A DNA stretch of 64,000 bases from Tubulanus polymorphus (Eukaryota > Nemertea > Palaeonemertea > Tubulaniformes > Tubulanidae): positions 27,422,650 through 27,486,649 of the forward strand of contig NC_134026.1 in NCBI RefSeq assembly GCF_964204645.1, written 5' to 3'. Positions 1-11,871 of this stretch are shown here, one piece after another. Under the pieces are notes generated by a model. That model was not told the origin of the DNA and ran no database searches. It worked only from the letters and a program-made list of their open reading frames with translations. Made by a program: the position numbers and the translations under genes. Position 1 is the first letter of the stretch; each line of letters starts with the position of its first letter.

Positions 1-418
1 AGATTGCGTGGAGATTGCAGCCGTGGCACTGAATGTCAGTCATCCAGTGGGTATCACTCTGATCGTCCTAGTGACTGCTGGACTAGTGATTGATATATTG
101 ATAGTATCAGTATATATAAGATACAGGCACGAGCGTTTGATTAAGGCGGCAAGTCGTGAACTCAGTTTTGTGACGCTTTTCGGAACATCTATTAGTTTTC
201 TACTGGTGTTGGTTCTTCTTGCTAAACCGAGCAGTATCACCTGTAGTATCCATAGAATCGGTTTCAACGTCAGCTATTCGATCATTTACTGCCCTTTACT
301 CGTAAAAACCAATAGAATATATCGCATATTTTCGGCTGGAAAACGGGGTTTGTCCCAGATTCGATACATTAGTGGAAACTTCCAGATGTTCGCTACAACA
401 GCACTCATTACCATACAG
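1..418 (+). CDS. mGluR-like class C receptor, partial exon (TM1-TM3)
   Basis: The window opens inside an exon of a class C (family 3) GPCR. The open frame encodes TM1, the first cytoplasmic loop, TM2, TM3 and the start of TM4. It carries mGluR-type motifs: RLIKAASRELSFVTL after TM1 and KTNRIYRIF at the end of TM3. It ends at a CATACAG|GTAATG donor at 418/419, in phase 0. The same donor, phase and protein position occur in the complete neighbour at 1344-3407, so the two are tandem paralogues. The ligand-binding part lies left of the window. No exon for TM4-TM7 is visible before the next copy begins at 1344. The exon therefore either splices to the shared exon at 4790 or belongs to a gene that lost its 3' end. 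The family call is firm; whether it is functional is open. Confidence 0.75.
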
Positions 419-1343
419 GTAATGCATGTCATCAATCGCATGTCTTCTTCTCTGCCATTACAGATTTAACAATGTCTATTTTACGTTATGAAAGGAAATT
501 TAGCATTCATTAATGTTTCATTTCACGAATATCAACCATAAAGCGTGGAGTTAAAAATGGCAACAGATTTGGCAATTAGATTAATTCCATCGGCACACAT
601 CATACGTGTTGTTCAATATTGCATTATGTTAGGATGTAGATTTGTCGCTGTGTTCAGTGGTCTGGGTGCTGCTTTTCCTGTTTTTGTTACATACAAAGGC
701 CTTTATATAAGATGATATTTATGAAATGACATTTTCTAGTTTGGACGTTGAAATCGACGAAACAAATAGTACAACATGATACGTATAACGCCTTTTTTGT
801 TAAATTTTCTTTGTCACATTAAGAGATAATTTAGATAAGCCTTAAGGAGGAAAATCGGATTTTCGCCCGTGTTTAGTTGTTTTTAGGTAATTTGCATGAA
901 ACACTAATTATAGACGGAACTAACTAAAATGAAAAAGGAATTCCTGTTCGAAAACTCGACCATCTTCAATTAGCTTAGACGCCTCCGTACGAAATATAAT
1001 CATTCCAATGGTGCTAAAAAATGCTTTGAACAGCGAGATAAAATGTATCAGTGACAAGTTCATTACTGAGAATTACTGAGGAAAAGAAAGTTTATCTTTT
1101 CGACTTTCATTAGCGAGGTGACACTGATCGAATATTTCTTTATTGTATCCCCGAGATATTCATGTGATCTGCAAATTCATCTAATTAGGCGAAAAACCGT
1201 TGGGTATCTTACGCGCATTTAGAAACAAAAGTCTTTGATTGGCCACACCCGTATTGACATTTTCTGACGCAATCGAACGAGCGCTGATTTTATAAATCAG
1301 GAATCCACCTGATACCGGTAGTTGCATTTGCAGCAAGCTTACA
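419..1343. other. spacer between receptor exons
   Basis: This AT-rich stretch lies between the donor of the partial receptor exon and the ATG of the next copy. I see no splice acceptor followed by a TM4-TM7-like reading frame and no other gene. If the downstream receptor has its own promoter it should lie in the right part of this segment, but I cannot point to a convincing core element. Confidence 0.5.
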
Positions 1344-4300
1344 ATGGAACAGTTAGTTTTGCTTCTAACCATTGTATTAGTTTTTTTATTTAGTGACGTA
1401 ACATGTATCTATGTTCCTGATGTCGGTAATGACACATTCGAAATAAATGGTGACGTTATTTTGGGTGTCGTTAAATCTATCGGCCGATCAAAAAATACAT
1501 CCACGAATTTATGTACAGGAGATTATTCGTTACGACGCTTGATTGAGTTAGAACAAATTGTATTCATGGTCGACAACATAAACAAAGATCCATCGATGCT
1601 CCACGGACTTAGTCTTGGCTTACGAATTCTCGATACGTGCAGGAGCGAAAGACTTGCTGTTTCTAGATCCTTACAGGCTGTCAATACGGAATATTTTAGC
1701 AGTGGAATGGACCTACTGGCACCTTTGATCGGGGTACTAGGAGATAGTTGGTCTCGATATGTAGTTCTCGAATCTCGTATTTTACAGCAATATTACGTTC
1801 CGGTTATTAGTTCATCCGCGACATCCGATGAATTGAGCGATCGAAATGATTTTCCTTTCTTTATAAGACCGGTTCCACCGGATAAATATCAAACCGAAGC
1901 AATGTTGGATATTATGGAATATTTCAACTGGACGTATGTATCGATGTTGTACGAGAGTGATACGTATGGCATAAACGCAATGACCCATGTTTACCGTCAG
2001 ACTAAGAAAAGAGGGATGTGCCTAGCGTATGTGAAGGCAATAAGTTCATCGGATATGACTGATGATGAATATGAAGACATAGCTAAAGGTCTATATGACA
2101 AAAAGGAAGCATCAATCATAATTTCATTTTTGCCCAATTCGGCCGCTAACAAAGTCATTGAAAAACTCCAAGCGTATACATTAGGCAGGAATCATTTTGT
2201 ATGGCTTGGAAGCGACGCTTTTTCCATCTGGAGACAGTTCTCCTCGATATCCATGGGGTCAGTTTATATCCGGCTTGATTTGAATTCGGCTTCACGGGAT
2301 AGCTTTGGTGAGTACTTTCTTTCGCGGACTTATGGTGATCTGACCAGCCCCTGGAAAGAAGCCTTAACGGAACTGGCATTCAATTGCAGTTTTCAAGCCA
2401 ATACCTGCAATAATCATAAAGATAGAAAATACAACGAAAGCATATTAAATCTTGACCAAACAAGCTACAGACTTAAGGGTAATTCCACCCGGTATGCTAA
2501 AACGTACGATGAGATATATACATTTGCACGTGCATTGCATCGCCTTTTAGAGGATAAGTGTAAAAACATTACCGATAAAAACCTCTTGATGAAATGCACC
2601 AGAGAACATCTAAAACGTGGTGGTATCTACGACTTCCTACTCACGACGTCGTTTCAGGGTCTCGCTGAAAAAGTAACGTTTGACAGCAACGGAGATGGCA
2701 TGGCAAATTATAAGATATTACAATATACGGAAAACGGTTCGACAAGGATTGGTACTTGGAATAGAAAAACTAGGAAACTGACAATAGACAAAATTGCAAT
2801 ATTTTGGAATAGAACTAATACTCCAGAGTCAGTTTGCACTAATTATTTGTGTGGAGCAAACCAATATAAGATAACATTACAGGTTCCATGTTGTTGGAAA
2901 TGTCATACTTGCCGAAATAACGAATATGTCAACGGATCCGAATGCATCCCATGTGATGTTTTTACCTGGCCTCACCAAGTAACGTTCAAATTTTGTGTTC
3001 CGATTCAACCGACATATTTGAATATTTTCCATACCGTTGGCGCAACTTTGATATTCATTTCAGTGATAGGATTCATAGGAAACGTGTCTATATTTGCAAT
3101 TTATGTTAAATATCGTGCAGAACGCCTGGTCAAAGCATCCAGCAAGGAACTTAGCTTTATAACTTTGGCCGGGTGTTTGTTTAGCTTCTTGGTCACAGTA
3201 CTAATGGTTTTGCGACCGAATCGCGCCCTGTGTTACTCACAAAGACTGTCGTTTAATACAATTTACACAGTTATATATGCGCCGTTATTAACGAAAACAA
3301 TGCGTATTTATCGTATTTTCTCTGGAAGTAAAAGGGGAACCGCGAAATTAAGGTTTATCCGTACAAAGCATCAGTTGATCATTACTGGAATAATGATAAC
3401 CATACAGGTAAGCTCTTCGTAAAATCATTAATCAAGGATTACCAAAATTAGCAATTTTCAATTGGTAATTTCGTTAATTTTTGCTGATTTTTTCATTTTC
3501 CCTCAGCCTTTCAGCCTCCGGCATGAAAACCCACTTTTACCAATTCTCCGTGGATTTTACGTTCGAAAATTAGCCATTTATTTACATCGATTAATTGATG
3601 TTCAAATTACCTCCGTTAGCCATTCCATCAAAATAGAAACGAACCTAACTAAAAGAGTAAAGGCCGCATTTCTTTTGATCATGAAGTTTTTGTGCGAATA
3701 TGTTTTCAATCGTTAGAGCATTCATGGAATGATAGAAAGGAACGCGATGACATTTTGTGACATCAAAGCAACCGGAGGCTTGTTGTAATTCACGTTAACC
3801 ATGTACTTCGATACATTTATATATATATATATATATATATATACGTAAAAAGTTGGGTTTTTTCTCGAGGCATCAAAACATAGTCAACAGAAAATGTCTT
3901 GTTTACGGGGATTTCAAATGTTTTAGCTAGGTTTCATCGATCTTTTTTTTGAATCTAGATAAAATGTCATTATTTTACGCTGTTTTTACCCTGGTGAATT
4001 TTCGATCATCAAATGTAAAAAGATACCCAATTTTCAAAGCTATGAAGCGCGAAGTACCCCCATCATCTCAAACATTTCATATTGATTGTGCCGCTATTTT
4101 CTAGCTATTTTCGTCAGAAATCATTCGAATGTAATATCTACAGATAAAAAGTTAATACCAGCTATAAAACATATTTCATTCTAGGCGAACGTACCAAAAA
4201 AACAACAATTTTACCCTTATGATATTTTATGATCAGAGGGATTTGTATACAATTAATCAAACGTAAGCCGATATCACGAGTATAAGACCTTGTTGTTCTT

Positions 4301-5335
4301 GTTACAAACATCAATGGTCTTAGTAAAGTCAGAAGCTCTTGTCATCTTTGAGAAGTGTTTTCGAAAACCGCCTCATTCAATCGCGGTGTTTTTCATTCGT
4401 TCTTTAAGATGATTTAGATGATGATCGGCTCGTACCAACATTTTAATACCTTTTTTATATGTATATAATATACAATATTGTTTTTGAGTAAAGTTGGGGA
4501 CATTGATTAGATTCATAGTACGCCTTTTAACTCCGGGCAAATATGGACATATGCACTCTGTTGTGTTGTTATTGTTTGAAGACGAATCTATTCCATTATT
4601 TTACATTAGAACATTATTGAACACCTTCAATATTAGAATTGGAACATAATGGATATCTTTATCTTTTTGTCCGAATATACGGCTGGGAGTGATCTCTAAA
4701 AAAATGTGAACGGCGCGTACGTTTATCTAAATTAATCGATGTTCTTTACAAAGAAAAGTTATTGATCATCGATCATGTTTATGTTTTAGGTAATCATAAC
4801 AGCGATTACAGCCATTTATTATCCGCCGAGAGAGAAACTGGAGATGCCCGTGAGGACGGAGCCATACGTTGAATTGCTGTGTGACCTTCCCGTCGTGGCG
4901 TTAACAGCGCCACTTTCCTATAATATACTGCTCGTCTTTATTTCGGCGATCTACGGCTATTTGACAAGACGTTTGCCAGAAAACTTTAACGAGTCACGTT
5001 ACATATTCCTGTCAGTCTGTTCAACATTATTCATCTGGATCGCATTTCTGCCGACTTATTTTTCAGCCGCAACAGCGATCCACCAAACGATGCTTTTGGC
5101 GTTATCCTTGCTTTTAAACTCGTTTGTAATTTTATTGTGTATATTTGTGACACGGGTTTATGCTTTATTATGCGTTGATACTTCAAATTTGTCTTATTTC
5201 AACACGATGACCACCGCTACGACGTCGAGGCGTTTTCCAACTAACGTCGTAGAACCAAGTGAATCTTTAAATGGAGAACGGTCTGGAATTTTTAACTTAT
5301 CGAGTTCATTAAACCAGTCCTCCAATGTAGAATGA
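1344..5335 (+). CDS. metabotropic glutamate receptor-like class C GPCR (2 exons)
   Basis: Two coding exons, 1344-3407 and 4790-5335, join in phase 0 (CATACAG|GTAAGC ... TTTTAG|GTAATC) to give 869 residues, a normal mGluR length. The ATG at 1344 starts a hydrophobic signal peptide (about residues 4-17). A Venus-flytrap domain follows to about residue 490. A nine-cysteine region (C498, C503, C516, C517, C520, C523, C534, C537, C551) precedes seven TMs starting near 565. The exon junction lies inside TM4. Exon 2 carries the FNESRYIFLS segment typical of mGluR TM6. By hand alignment to mammalian mGluR1, the alpha-amino-acid contacts are kept (S137, T160, D180, Y208, D291), but the side-chain contacts R78 and R323 are E68 and W296. 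The ligand is therefore probably not glutamate (inference). The cytoplasmic tail is short and serine-rich, with no clear Homer-binding motif. Confidence 0.9.
3818..3843. repeat. (TA)n microsatellite
   Basis: About 13 perfect TA dinucleotides in the single intron of the mGluR-like gene. Confidence 0.95.
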
Positions 5336-6828
5336 GATTTAAAGCAATAATTTTGAGAAAAAAAACTTAATTCAAAACAGACAGATAGTGCCTGTACCTT
5401 CGAGTCTGAGAATGTCATCCAATAAGCTGTTCCATACAAGTGTTATAGGCAGTAGTTTATCGTTAGATATAAATTTGTGCATTAGAATTAATACTATACT
5501 TGCGGCTCGCTAGTAAATTGCACCAAGAATTCTGTATTTTAGCATCGATTGTTGTTTAGGAACTGGTGTATCATATATCTGAATGTTTTGGATCGTCCGT
5601 AAACAGTGTATTTTGAAATTAAATCTAGTCATGTCAACGTATATTAATTACACGTTTCCATTATTTCGCCAGAAGGGCTTCGGTCGTTTCAGGAGGAACA
5701 TGGTTTATCTTGCGGCAATGAACTGACATTTTGCTCTGTACAATACGCTGAAGGCAACCATCAGAAATGTGTAATATATATAAATATATAAAACCAACAC
5801 GACGCTATAATCTAATATATCAAAGATTTATTCAGTATATACACGTAATTGTAAATCATTATAATTTTAAGTTGAAAGACTTTTCGAACAGTTTACATAT
5901 CTTTGATATTAAATCGCAGTCATTCCCGTATAACCAACAATAACCTGCATCATATAAGTAGTTGACCTCGTGCATAACTGCACCTACATCCGATGTAAAC
6001 TTAAAACTACTATCAGATTTTTGAAGCCACGATCAGATGTAGATTTACCGGTACTTCTTTGTAAGTAAGTCATATTGTGGCAGTGATAAGTTCAGAGCAG
6101 CCGAACTGGGTTAAGACATCAACAAATAAGTCGTCATATTACCTACGTACGTGGTCAGTAATTTTAGTCCAAATTTGTGCACTTCCAACATTTCCAACTT
6201 AAATTTTTTAGGGCAAGTCATCATTTGGATAAGATGTACACAAAATGATCGCCCAAGCTGTAACAAATTAAGCTAGTTCGACTGGACTTGGAAGATAATA
6301 GTGTCTTGAGATCATAAGGCATTTCTGGTTATGTGGAATGAATATCATTTGAAAAGATTCACCAAGTTGATATGTCATTTGGCTAACAATCAACTCGCAT
6401 TTTCTTATACTACATAATTTAGCACCTTAAATGATACATCGAATAAATACAAATAAGCCCATTCATTACTAATTAGAAGAAATAACAATTATCATCTAAG
6501 ATTTAATCAAATATTTGAAATAAAAAGACAAAATAGAAATAAAATGAAGACTTATCAGAATTCAGCTCATCTAGCAGTTAGCTTCATTGATATTATCTAA
6601 GAACACGAAAAATAAATGTAGTGTACAACTTTAACAAAGAAAATGTCAAACAATACCAATAATTTCCTAAGAGAATATAATGGAAATCAATGAAAATAAT
6701 CTTATGATTAAAAATAGACCATGCAAAGGAGGAAAAAGATGAACACAAAGAATGTGAATTGTCACAGGGAGAAATATCAGGGTTTTAAGAAATGAAGACT
6801 CAAACTGGAAGATTCTGCTGCCTCGTTA
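5336..6828. other. intergenic, 3' ends of convergent genes
   Basis: This AT-rich DNA holds the 3' untranslated regions of the convergent mGluR-like (+) and ENTPD (-) genes. No reading frame longer than about 60 codons looks coding. A plus-strand AATAAA near 6441 and a minus-strand AATAAA near 5827 are possible polyadenylation signals, but both are far from their stop codons. No RNA gene or repeat family was recognised. Confidence 0.5.
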
Positions 6829-9800
6829 TCAGGTATAGCTGTGCACGTTGAGGAATTGAGATTTTTCCAATTCATCAATTCTCGATGATGAAGGAACACG
6901 ACTTAATGAAGGTCCCGGTATCATATGTATACGCTGTAGTCTGTGTAAATGTAATATAGTCGCAACAACAACCATAACAAAACATAGAAGCAGTACGTAT
7001 TGGTTCAAATATAAGGTTTTACTTTTCCATACTGACTTAGCATGTTGAAATTTTTGCTGCTGAATCTCCCTAATGAAAATAAACAAAACACATTAAGAAG
7101 GCGATTAAGTGGTAGATTGAAGAAACGACTGAAACTTATGAGATCATTTACCTGAGAGGAAAGTACCTAGTTCTGTAAAGAAGAGCACCGAGAGTCCACT
7201 GAACTTCTTTGCCATCAATAAGTTGCACTGAATTGAATTTATTGTAATTCCGTGGAAATTTAAAGCCCCCATGTAACACCTGGACTATCCATGCAGACTT
7301 GAAACATTGGAACCTGAAAAATGTTGACAAATAAAAAAAATAGTAAAAGCAAATAGTCTAATGAAGCTTATCCAACACCTGTGCAATATATCATTAACAA
7401 CACCTGTACAAACTGCCGCCACCCGAAGCCAGTTTCACTGTAGTAGGTTTATAATGATTACGAGTTCTAATTTTCTCAAAAATGGAAACCCAACACTACA
7501 TCATTTCATTGAAATATGAACTGTCAATGAATACGCCTATCCCAGTGAAACAATTAATGTGAGGAATGTTAAAAAAATATAATGTGCATTAGCAGTGAAC
7601 ATGTCATTGCATTTCTAATATATGATACAAATGATCAGTTCGGTCTTGAATTTAGTTTTGTGGAAGACAAAAAATCAACATGCAAATCTTTCTGATACCT
7701 TTTTAAGGTTATATAATGCTCATTAAAATGCTTCTCAATAGACTTGCGAAACCAATTTTCATTGTCCCTTGAAATTCATGAAATTATCCTCAATTACCGT
7801 ACGATTCATTACTGGACCCATCTCTATTTCTAATTCTAACACCATATTCAGGAGATTGAGAATATCGGTAAATACAATTCAAATTCTTATTCACTTAAAC
7901 AAAATTTTATTTGCACAAGGTACAGTACTGGTTAGTCTGCTTTTGTGAATATATAAATGATTGATAAATTACTTACTGAAACCTAGCTGTATCAGCCTTC
8001 GGAAACAACCGTTTCCTATACCAGGCCTCTAGCACTGGCCACTTTGTAGTGCAATAATCCTTAAAAGGCAAACTAAGTACATGTACATACCAATAAAAAT
8101 TTAATTTGATTCAATTTCAATTTTGAACACTCTCTACTAACTTTAGCTGATTTGATAAATTTAGCATAATTGTAATGCCCAGCCATACGTAAGAGATCAT
8201 CCATTGTGTAGAAGTATTCTGAAAATCCATAGAATTCTGTAGATTCAAAGTCAATCTCAGGCTGATACACTCCATTCATAGAACAGATATTCGACGAGCA
8301 AGTTCCTGTGCTATTCAATAAAGGTCTCAATTTTTGTTGGCAACTGATGTAATCTCCAGAGCCTTTTAAATGGTAGATTTTTCTTTTGAGATTCACCACT
8401 TGCTCCAAGTTGACTGGGAGACATGGATCAAATATTGGGGAGCTTCTGGAGCTACCAATGAATACACGTGTGCCATTTTCAATTACTGTCAATCTACAAA
8501 TAGATAAATAAATGTACATTGTCACCTGTATTTGCAAATTCATCAGCAATCCATATCAAAGCTTACTTTGCTTGAACAGCTTCATTGATGATCAGTTCTT
8601 CATATCTCTGTCTGGCCGAATTGGCACCAAACCCCAAGAAAGTAGTTACATACACCCTGTAGTTGTGGTCATCATCAGAATTTTTACAGCCCAAATTGAA
8701 ATCTGCTATGAGGTTCTTGTTTACAATGGGCTAAAAAAGAATTCGTATATTTCATAGCAAAGAAAATACTAGAATATGCAAAAGGTATAAAATAAACCGG
8801 TTATCGAACAAACCTGGTCAGATCCAACTGATTTTGGAATTTCAAAAGCTATCTGGACTGATCCTCCACCCATGTCAATAATGCCAACAGTTCTTTTGCG
8901 TCTGTGTTTACCAGTGTCAGGTGAGTGCATCATAACTTCAGTTTCTGAAATTGAAATTTTTAATGTTGGTTTAGATGTGTTTGTTAAGTACGAAAATATT
9001 ACAAAACTTATTTCACTGAATCAAGCGAATCAAGTCTCAATATCAAATGTTGATCAAAGGTTAAGGATAAATCCATGCGTTTAAAAGCCATAATTCCAGA
9101 TACAATAGCAAAATACAGTCAACCCTGCAAAAGTCATCATCGAATTAATCGTATCATCACATCTCTCGAATGATTATTTTGGTCCCCATTTTTTTCTTCT
9201 TTAAACCTTATCAAATTAAAAATTATGCTTATAACTTGTACTTCATGAGTCCTATTTTCACTTAAGTCGTATGAATTTTAGAAGCCAAATCTTCTGATTC
9301 CATTCATAAAACCTCGCGTAAGTCGTAGCCCGTATCCCAGCAGCAGATAAAAATACACTAAAATATTGTCTGAGTAAGTGTTTAAACAATAACAATGTAA
9401 CATTTTCGTGATGTTGTCTGCGTGGTGCACATGGCAGCTTTAATTGATTGATTGAGGCTAGATTTCAGCGATATAGGATCTGCACTGTCAGCTCAGTATA
9501 CGACCGGGAACATGGTGAACCATGCTGGAATCTGAGCGTCGTATATATTGTATTTTCACGGGTTATTCGTATAAAACCACAACTTATAGATAACTCATAA
9601 AAATAAGACTTACACGTGACTCGTACAACAACACGTAAGTCGTAGAAAAATCGTCAGTCCCGAGGGCTACGACTTATGCAGGGTTGACTGTATGAGTGCA
9701 TTGATTTTTGGAGAGAAGTGCTGCATAAGTATAGGTTTTAGCAGAAAAGTGTTTACTGTCAGCTGTGATACACGTAACTGAAGTAGGCCTAACAGGTTAA

Positions 9801-11271
9801 TCAACTCGACACAGAACACGATCAGTTGTCAATACAGTATGATAACAGTCATAACAGCCACAGCAATAGACAAAAGAATACCAGTAAGTTGAGTTCATAA
9901 TAAAAGTTTAAATCAAAATCATCCTGATATCTATAGCTGATCCTTAGCAAACAGAAATTAGGTCTATAGTGACCAAGAGTAAAAAACCTTCTTGCACATA
10001 GAAACAAAAAAGTTTTTTATGATTCTTACCATTTTCCTCAGTACTACATGGTTCTGAAGAAAAAAATCATTTAAAAAATCTTACCAGTTACAATGATTAA
10101 ACACGATAAGAAATCAATCACCAAGCAAGCAAGTGGATTGAAACAGATAGCTTAAACATGCCACTATTTCATTTCATACATTACCATGTTCAGGTCGTGA
10201 GCCTAAGGTGGATTTAACATGCTATTAACTAGTAGTTTGAAATCTGATATCAAAGATTCATTGCCTTATGAAGGGAAAAAACGTAAGGATAAGGAAATTT
10301 TCTTAAAGTTAAAAAGATTACAAATATGACCACAAAATTTAACTCACCTCCTTCATGATGAAATCGACCTAGAACATTATTTGTAGCAATCCACGCATAA
10401 ACTCCTTCCTGTTTACCACTAATAATCTCTACATGTTCATCGGTAAAAAGGAAATCAAAATTCATCTTAATTTCCAGTCGAACATTTTCCATTATTTTCT
10501 GCTGAGCACTGAAATAATAGAGAAATCCCATTACAAGTGACAGTATGTATGTATCATTTCTATCATTACTAAGCACATTTTTGATAGAATATTTGTATTC
10601 GAACTTACCTCTCTGAGATCATTCTCATACCAGCAGTAGCCAGCACATAAACTGGTGTTTCCCTATGCTTAGATTTAGGTACATGATTCGCAGCGTAAGT
10701 GAGCAATGGGCGAATATATTGACCGACTTCTGCGGGATTCTTGCTGAAACTAGATAGTCCTACAAAACAGACACCACATTTTCCTTAAAACATGTTTTTG
10801 TTTTCCAGTGAGAATACCAACAGCTATTATAGGCTACAAACCTGGGTTCACTTTTTTCACTACAGGCTGGAAGTCTTTATCTACTACTTGGTCAATATTT
10901 AATAAATCCTTAGGATTTCCATCATGTGTAGGCCAGAAATAGACAAAGATTCTACTACCACTGCTCCCAGCATCGACAACAATTCCATAATGCTGATTAG
11001 GATTATCAAGGTCAGTTGGCCGAAGTGTTCCTGTCTTTTTCTTATATGAATGTTTATGGCCTGGAGCCAAGTGTTTGAATTGAGCCGTAAAATCAAATCT
11101 GTAGATGACGATCATGAATAAGACCATGCCCATAGCTACTGTAGCCAAGAAGACTATTGGCGTCCTACCGTTACATCTCCAACCATTCATTATTGAAGAA
11201 CATCGAATATACCATGACTCCGATAACAATTTCTTATCAACCATGGATCTGAAACATTTGTCAGATGACAT
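6829..11271 (-). CDS. ENTPD4/7-like: ENTPD4/7-like Golgi/lysosomal nucleoside diphosphatase
   Basis: Nine minus-strand coding exons (10842-11271, 10609-10759, 10348-10508, 8814-8944, 8567-8730, 8142-8493, 7977-8059, 7152-7313, 6829-7069) join in consistent phases to 624 residues, close to vertebrate ENTPD4 and ENTPD7. The GDA1/CD39 family hydrolyses nucleoside di- and triphosphates. The apyrase conserved regions are visible: DAGSSGSR (100-107), ATAGMR (184-189), KQEGVYAWIATNN with catalytic E229, and DMGGGS (272-277). NGVYQ followed by FYGFSEY, and CFKSAW then VQWTLGA, match the ENTPD4/7 subgroup. One TM lies near 38-57 and a second near the C-terminus, the two-anchor topology of intracellular members, so a luminal active site in Golgi, lysosome or endosome is expected. 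ATG 11271 is the first in frame; M10 is an alternative. SEC20 lies head-to-head upstream. Confidence 0.93.
9116..9690. mobile_element. pogo/Tigger-like MITE in an ENTPD intron
   Basis: This 575 bp element ends in terminal inverted repeats that read CAGTCAACCCTGCA inward from both sides and then continue imperfectly (AAAGTCATCATCG on the left, TAAGTCGTAGCCC on the right). It is flanked by TA on both sides (9114-9115 and 9691-9692), the target duplication expected of the Tc1/mariner superfamily. A CAG start and length of this kind are typical of pogo/Tigger-derived MITEs. There is no transposase frame inside. The motif AAGTCGTA recurs several times internally. The element lies in the intron between the ENTPD exons at 10348-10508 and 8814-8944. 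Confidence 0.8.
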
Positions 11272-11871
11272 TCAATCAGACATATAAGAACAATAGGTCC
11301 TACCTTCATTGAAATAAATTAAAATGAATGGTAGAGAGCCTTGAGTGGCTAATCTACTACAATGACTATGACAAATATTCACCGTGTTGAAGGAAGCATG
11401 TTGTTCTTATTAAATCAGACTTCTTCAAAATCAATCATGAGATTCGGGTTAGGACAGGGGCAGGGGGACGCGATGCTTCGATACTCAAACGAAATCGATC
11501 GTGTCGTAGTAGTAGTAAGGCCAACCTTAAAACCTTCTCCTCAGTCGAATCCAGCTGCTGATGAATCTCCTGCCCTCATTTTGACACCTTAACAACCAAA
11601 CACTACACTGTCACCACATTTTCATTCATCGTGCCGTGTTGATCCTTGGTTTCAAGTTAAAACTTGACGTGTACCCGGAAGTAAATTGGTGTCGTAAATC
11701 AATGGGAAAATATAAGATTTTCTACAGTAATTTGAAAACAATCGAAATTTTTATTCAATAAATTGTATCTATCTTTAAAGAATGTTATATATGCATTATG
11801 AATTTTTGAAAAATTAATATTTCTCAAAGATTTGTCCATTAATAACGTAAAGTGGTCGGTGTAATTCAATC
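11272..11871. promoter_or_regulatory. putative bidirectional promoter (ENTPD / SEC20)
   Basis: The two start codons, ENTPD on the minus strand at 11271 and SEC20 on the plus strand at 11872, point away from each other across 600 bp with no other gene between. This geometry suggests a shared promoter. The SEC20 initiator sits in TCATGGCGGCTG, which matches the YY1-type ATGGCGGC element often placed over the start codon of housekeeping genes. No TATA box is convincing. Transcription start sites cannot be placed from sequence alone. Confidence 0.5.
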
